9,685 nt of DNA from NCBI GenBank assembly GCA_026987795.1, contig JALSMF010000381.1, positions 1-9,685 of the forward strand, in the 5' to 3' direction. Under the pieces are notes generated by a model, which saw nothing but the letters and a program-made list of their open reading frames with translations, had not been told where the DNA came from and made no database searches. How positions within the stretch are numbered: the first letter of the stretch is position 1; each line of letters opens with the position of its first letter. Positions 7,649 through 9,685 of the stretch are shown here, piece after piece. The DNA comes from Bacteroidales bacterium. GTDB taxonomy: Bacteria > Bacteroidota > Bacteroidia > Bacteroidales > JAADGE01. Position numbers and translations under genes: made by a program.

Positions 7649-8704
7649 ATGTATAAACTTATAAAGATATTTTTTGTTATACCCTTTATATTATTTTTTT
7701 ATTTTTCCGTAGCCCAAAATAAAAATGATAAGGTTGATATTATAGTAATTGATGCCGGGCACGGAGGTAAAGATCCCGGAGCTTTGGGCAAAAAAAGTAA
7801 AGAAAAAGACATAACCCTGGCAATAGCATTAAAAACAGGAAAATATATAAAAGAAAACCTGCCCGGAGTCAAAGTTGTTTATACCCGTAAAACCGATAAA
7901 TTCATAGAACTTCACGAACGTTCGGCAACAGCAAACAGAAATAATGCCGACTTATTTATTTCAATTCATGTAAATGCAAGCCGAAATAAATCAATAACAG
8001 GGACTTCGACTTTTGTGATGGGACTCAATAAAAGCGACAAACAATTAGATGTTGTAAAAAGAGAGAACTCAGTTATTTTAATTGAAGATAATTATAAAAC
8101 AAAATATGAAGGATTTGACCCGGATTCTCCCGAATCGGATATAATATTTTCGTTATACCAAAATGCATATTTAGAAAAAAGTATAAGATTAGCCGAACTT
8201 GTCCAAGAAGAATTTAAAGACCGTGCGAAACGCGAGAGCAGAGATGTAAGGCAAGCCGGACTGGTCGTTCTTTGGAATTGTTCAATGCCGAGCATTTTAA
8301 TTGAAACCGGTTTTATCTCAAATCCGGATGAAGAAAGTTTTTTAAATTCAGAAAAAGGACAAGCAATTATAGCATCAGCCGTATACCGTGCCGTAAAAAA
8401 ATACAAGAGCGAAATTGAACACCAAAATATTGTAAAAGAAAAAGATATAACTTTCAAAGTTCAAATTGCTTATTCAAGCAAAAAAATAGATACAAAACCG
8501 GAAAACTTTAAAGGGATTAAAAATGTTGAACGTATAGAAGACGGAAGATATTTTCGATATTTCACCGGAAAATCAAAATCATACGAAGAAATTGCAAAGC
8601 TCCAAAAGGAAATCAGAAAAAAAATACCCGAAGCATATATAATTGCCGTAAACAACGGCAAACTAATTACCGTAAAAGAAGCTATGCAAATTTTAAATAA
8701 TTAA
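7649..8704 (+). CDS. N-acetylmuramoyl-L-alanine amidase (Amidase_3) with SPOR-like tail
   Basis: This zinc amidase cuts the bond between N-acetylmuramic acid and L-alanine in peptidoglycan, typically to separate daughter cells. The 351-residue product has a signal peptide (hydrophobic 4-20, likely cut after VAQ near 23), so it is exported. The Amidase_3 domain (about 29-252) shows the zinc ligands His38 (IDAGHGGKDPGA), Glu52 (KEKDITLA) and His107 (FISIHVNAS), and the catalytic Glu219 (LIETGFISN). Between His107 and Glu219 lies a longer insert (about 120-195) where division amidases carry the helix that blocks the active site until an activator binds; I infer similar control. Residues about 266-345 (FKVQIAYSS, YFRYFTG, AYIIAVNNGK) resemble a SPOR domain, which in other proteins binds denuded septal glycan. 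ATG 7649 is the natural start, just after a nine-codon leader ORF. The MlaD-type gene follows 3 bases after its stop. The family is certain; which Ami paralogue it is cannot be told. Confidence 0.95.
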   Translation: MYKLIKIFFVIPFILFFYFSVAQNKNDKVDIIVIDAGHGGKDPGALGKKSKEKDITLAIALKTGKYIKENLPGVKVVYTRKTDKFIELHERSATANRNNADLFISIHVNASRNKSITGTSTFVMGLNKSDKQLDVVKRENSVILIEDNYKTKYEGFDPDSPESDIIFSLYQNAYLEKSIRLAELVQEEFKDRAKRESRDVRQAGLVVLWNCSMPSILIETGFISNPDEESFLNSEKGQAIIASAVYRAVKKYKSEIEHQNIVKEKDITFKVQIAYSSKKIDTKPENFKGIKNVERIEDGRYFRYFTGKSKSYEEIAKLQKEIRKKIPEAYIIAVNNGKLITVKEAMQILNN

Positions 8705-8707
8705 AAA

Positions 8708-9685
8708 ATGACAAAAGAGCAAAAAAGATATATAAAAACAGGAATTCTCTTCACAATCATAATTTTGATTACCGTTTGGGGAATAAATTATATACGCAGC
8801 AATGATTTGTTATCAAACCAAACAAAACTGTACGGAATTTACGGTGACGTAAAAGAACTGTCGGAAGGAAATCATGTTTTTGTTAACGGCACAAAGGTGG
8901 GAAAAGTATCAAAGGTAAATTTTTTAAACGGTAACTTAAATAAAATAGTTGTTGAGTTTCATATAAGAAACGACATAAAAATACCCGACAGTTCCGTTGC
9001 AATGATTACAAGTACTGATTTAATGGGGACAATGGGACTCAAAATAATCTTAAATAAAAACAAAACCGATAAATTCTACAAATCAGGAGATACACTGCTT
9101 ACTGCCGTTGAAAACAGCCTGTCGGAAGAGGTTAACAAGCAAATACTCCCCCTAAAACTGAAAACTGAAAATATGATAGGAACATTAGACTCTCTCCTTG
9201 TTGCCTTTCGTTCGGTTTTTAACCCTAAAACAAGAGCAAACATAAAACAAAGCTTTGAGCATATACAAATCACCCTGAAAAATCTGGAGCACACAACCAA
9301 TACGTTAGATACTCTTATGACTTCAGAAAGAGTGAGAATTGCAAAAATTATTGATAACGCTGAATCAATAACAACAAACCTTAGAAGTAATAACGAAAAT
9401 ATCGAAAAAATACTTACAAACTTCGGAAGTATAAGCGACTCTCTGTATGCATCAAATTTCGTAAATATTATTCACAATGCAGATACCGCAATTTACAGAT
9501 TAAATACAATGTTAACTAAAATTGAAAAAGGCGAAGGTTCATTAGGCTTATTAATAAACGACGAAAAATTATATAACGAACTGAAAAAAGCATCATCCGA
9601 TTTAGATGATTTGCTCATTGACATAAAAAATAATCCTAAACGCTATGTTCGGTTTTCTGCAATTGACTTCGGTAAAAAAATAATA
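8708..9685 (+). CDS. MCE/MlaD-family lipid-transport protein, nearly complete (cut by right edge)
   Basis: MCE proteins bind lipids and carry them between the inner and outer membranes as part of ABC-type systems such as Mla. The frame opens with ATG 8708, 3 bases after the amidase stop, and runs 326 codons to the window edge without a stop. Residues 1-11 are charged and cytoplasmic, 12-28 are a single membrane anchor (GILFTIIILITVWGINY), and about 38-116 form the MCE domain, with VFVNGTKVGKVSKV at 57-70 and LMGTMGLKIIL at 105-115. Residues about 135-270 are helical with heptad-like hydrophobic spacing, probably the needle or pore-forming part. The end (GEGSLGLLINDEKLY, 275-289, then NPKRYVRFS, 309-317) matches the carboxyl terminus I expect for Bacteroidota homologues, so probably only a few codons are missing. 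No permease or ATPase gene is visible beside it. Close spacing suggests cotranscription and perhaps translational coupling with the amidase. Called MlaD-family rather than mlaD because the partners are not seen. Confidence 0.92.
   Translation, partial: MTKEQKRYIKTGILFTIIILITVWGINYIRSNDLLSNQTKLYGIYGDVKELSEGNHVFVNGTKVGKVSKVNFLNGNLNKIVVEFHIRNDIKIPDSSVAMITSTDLMGTMGLKIILNKNKTDKFYKSGDTLLTAVENSLSEEVNKQILPLKLKTENMIGTLDSLLVAFRSVFNPKTRANIKQSFEHIQITLKNLEHTTNTLDTLMTSERVRIAKIIDNAESITTNLRSNNENIEKILTNFGSISDSLYASNFVNIIHNADTAIYRLNTMLTKIEKGEGSLGLLINDEKLYNELKKASSDLDDLLIDIKNNPKRYVRFSAIDFGKKII

Noticed and set aside
8092..8457. 121-codon minus-strand ORF opposite the amidase gene
   Set aside because: It overlaps the catalytic domain of a well-supported gene on the other strand, has no recognisable domain and no promoter signal. 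Read as an antisense shadow.

Overview
The window looks like a chromosomal segment from an AT-rich member of the Bacteroidota (Bacteroidetes), by eye about one third G+C. The evidence is the YidC amino-terminal type (MDKNQVTGIILI followed by a short charged linker), the Bacteroidota-style LptD, the amidase with a SPOR-like tail next to an MlaD-type protein, the lack of clear Shine-Dalgarno sequences, and promoter-like elements of the TTG / TAnnTTTG type. I see no IS element, tRNA, rRNA, CRISPR array, phage gene or other sign of transfer. It reads as a conserved core-genome neighbourhood.

Layout: two transcription blocks diverge from an AT-rich 93-bp gap at 7556-7648. Leftward (minus strand), in order of transcription, are lptD (outer-membrane LPS translocon), a 188-bp gap with a good candidate promoter, a 682-residue DUF349 repeat protein, pyrG (CTP synthase), and the 5' part of yidC (membrane protein insertase), which runs off the left edge. 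The last three are separated by only 13 and 14 bases and are probably one operon. Rightward (plus strand) are an N-acetylmuramoyl-L-alanine amidase and, 3 bases later, an MCE/MlaD-family protein that is still open at the right edge.

How the genes fit together: most of the window serves the envelope. LptD puts LPS into the outer leaflet, the amidase cuts septal peptidoglycan, the MCE protein probably carries lipids between the membranes, and YidC inserts inner-membrane proteins. CTP synthase supplies CTP for nucleic acids and for CDP-lipid and CMP-Kdo synthesis, so it fits this setting. The DUF349 protein is the one gene whose role I cannot assign. I found no convincing undescribed multi-gene system. 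The items most worth a second look are the DUF349 repeat protein tied to pyrG-yidC, the two TTG starts, the three-cysteine pattern of LptD, and the compact divergent control region with a tiny leader ORF before the amidase.
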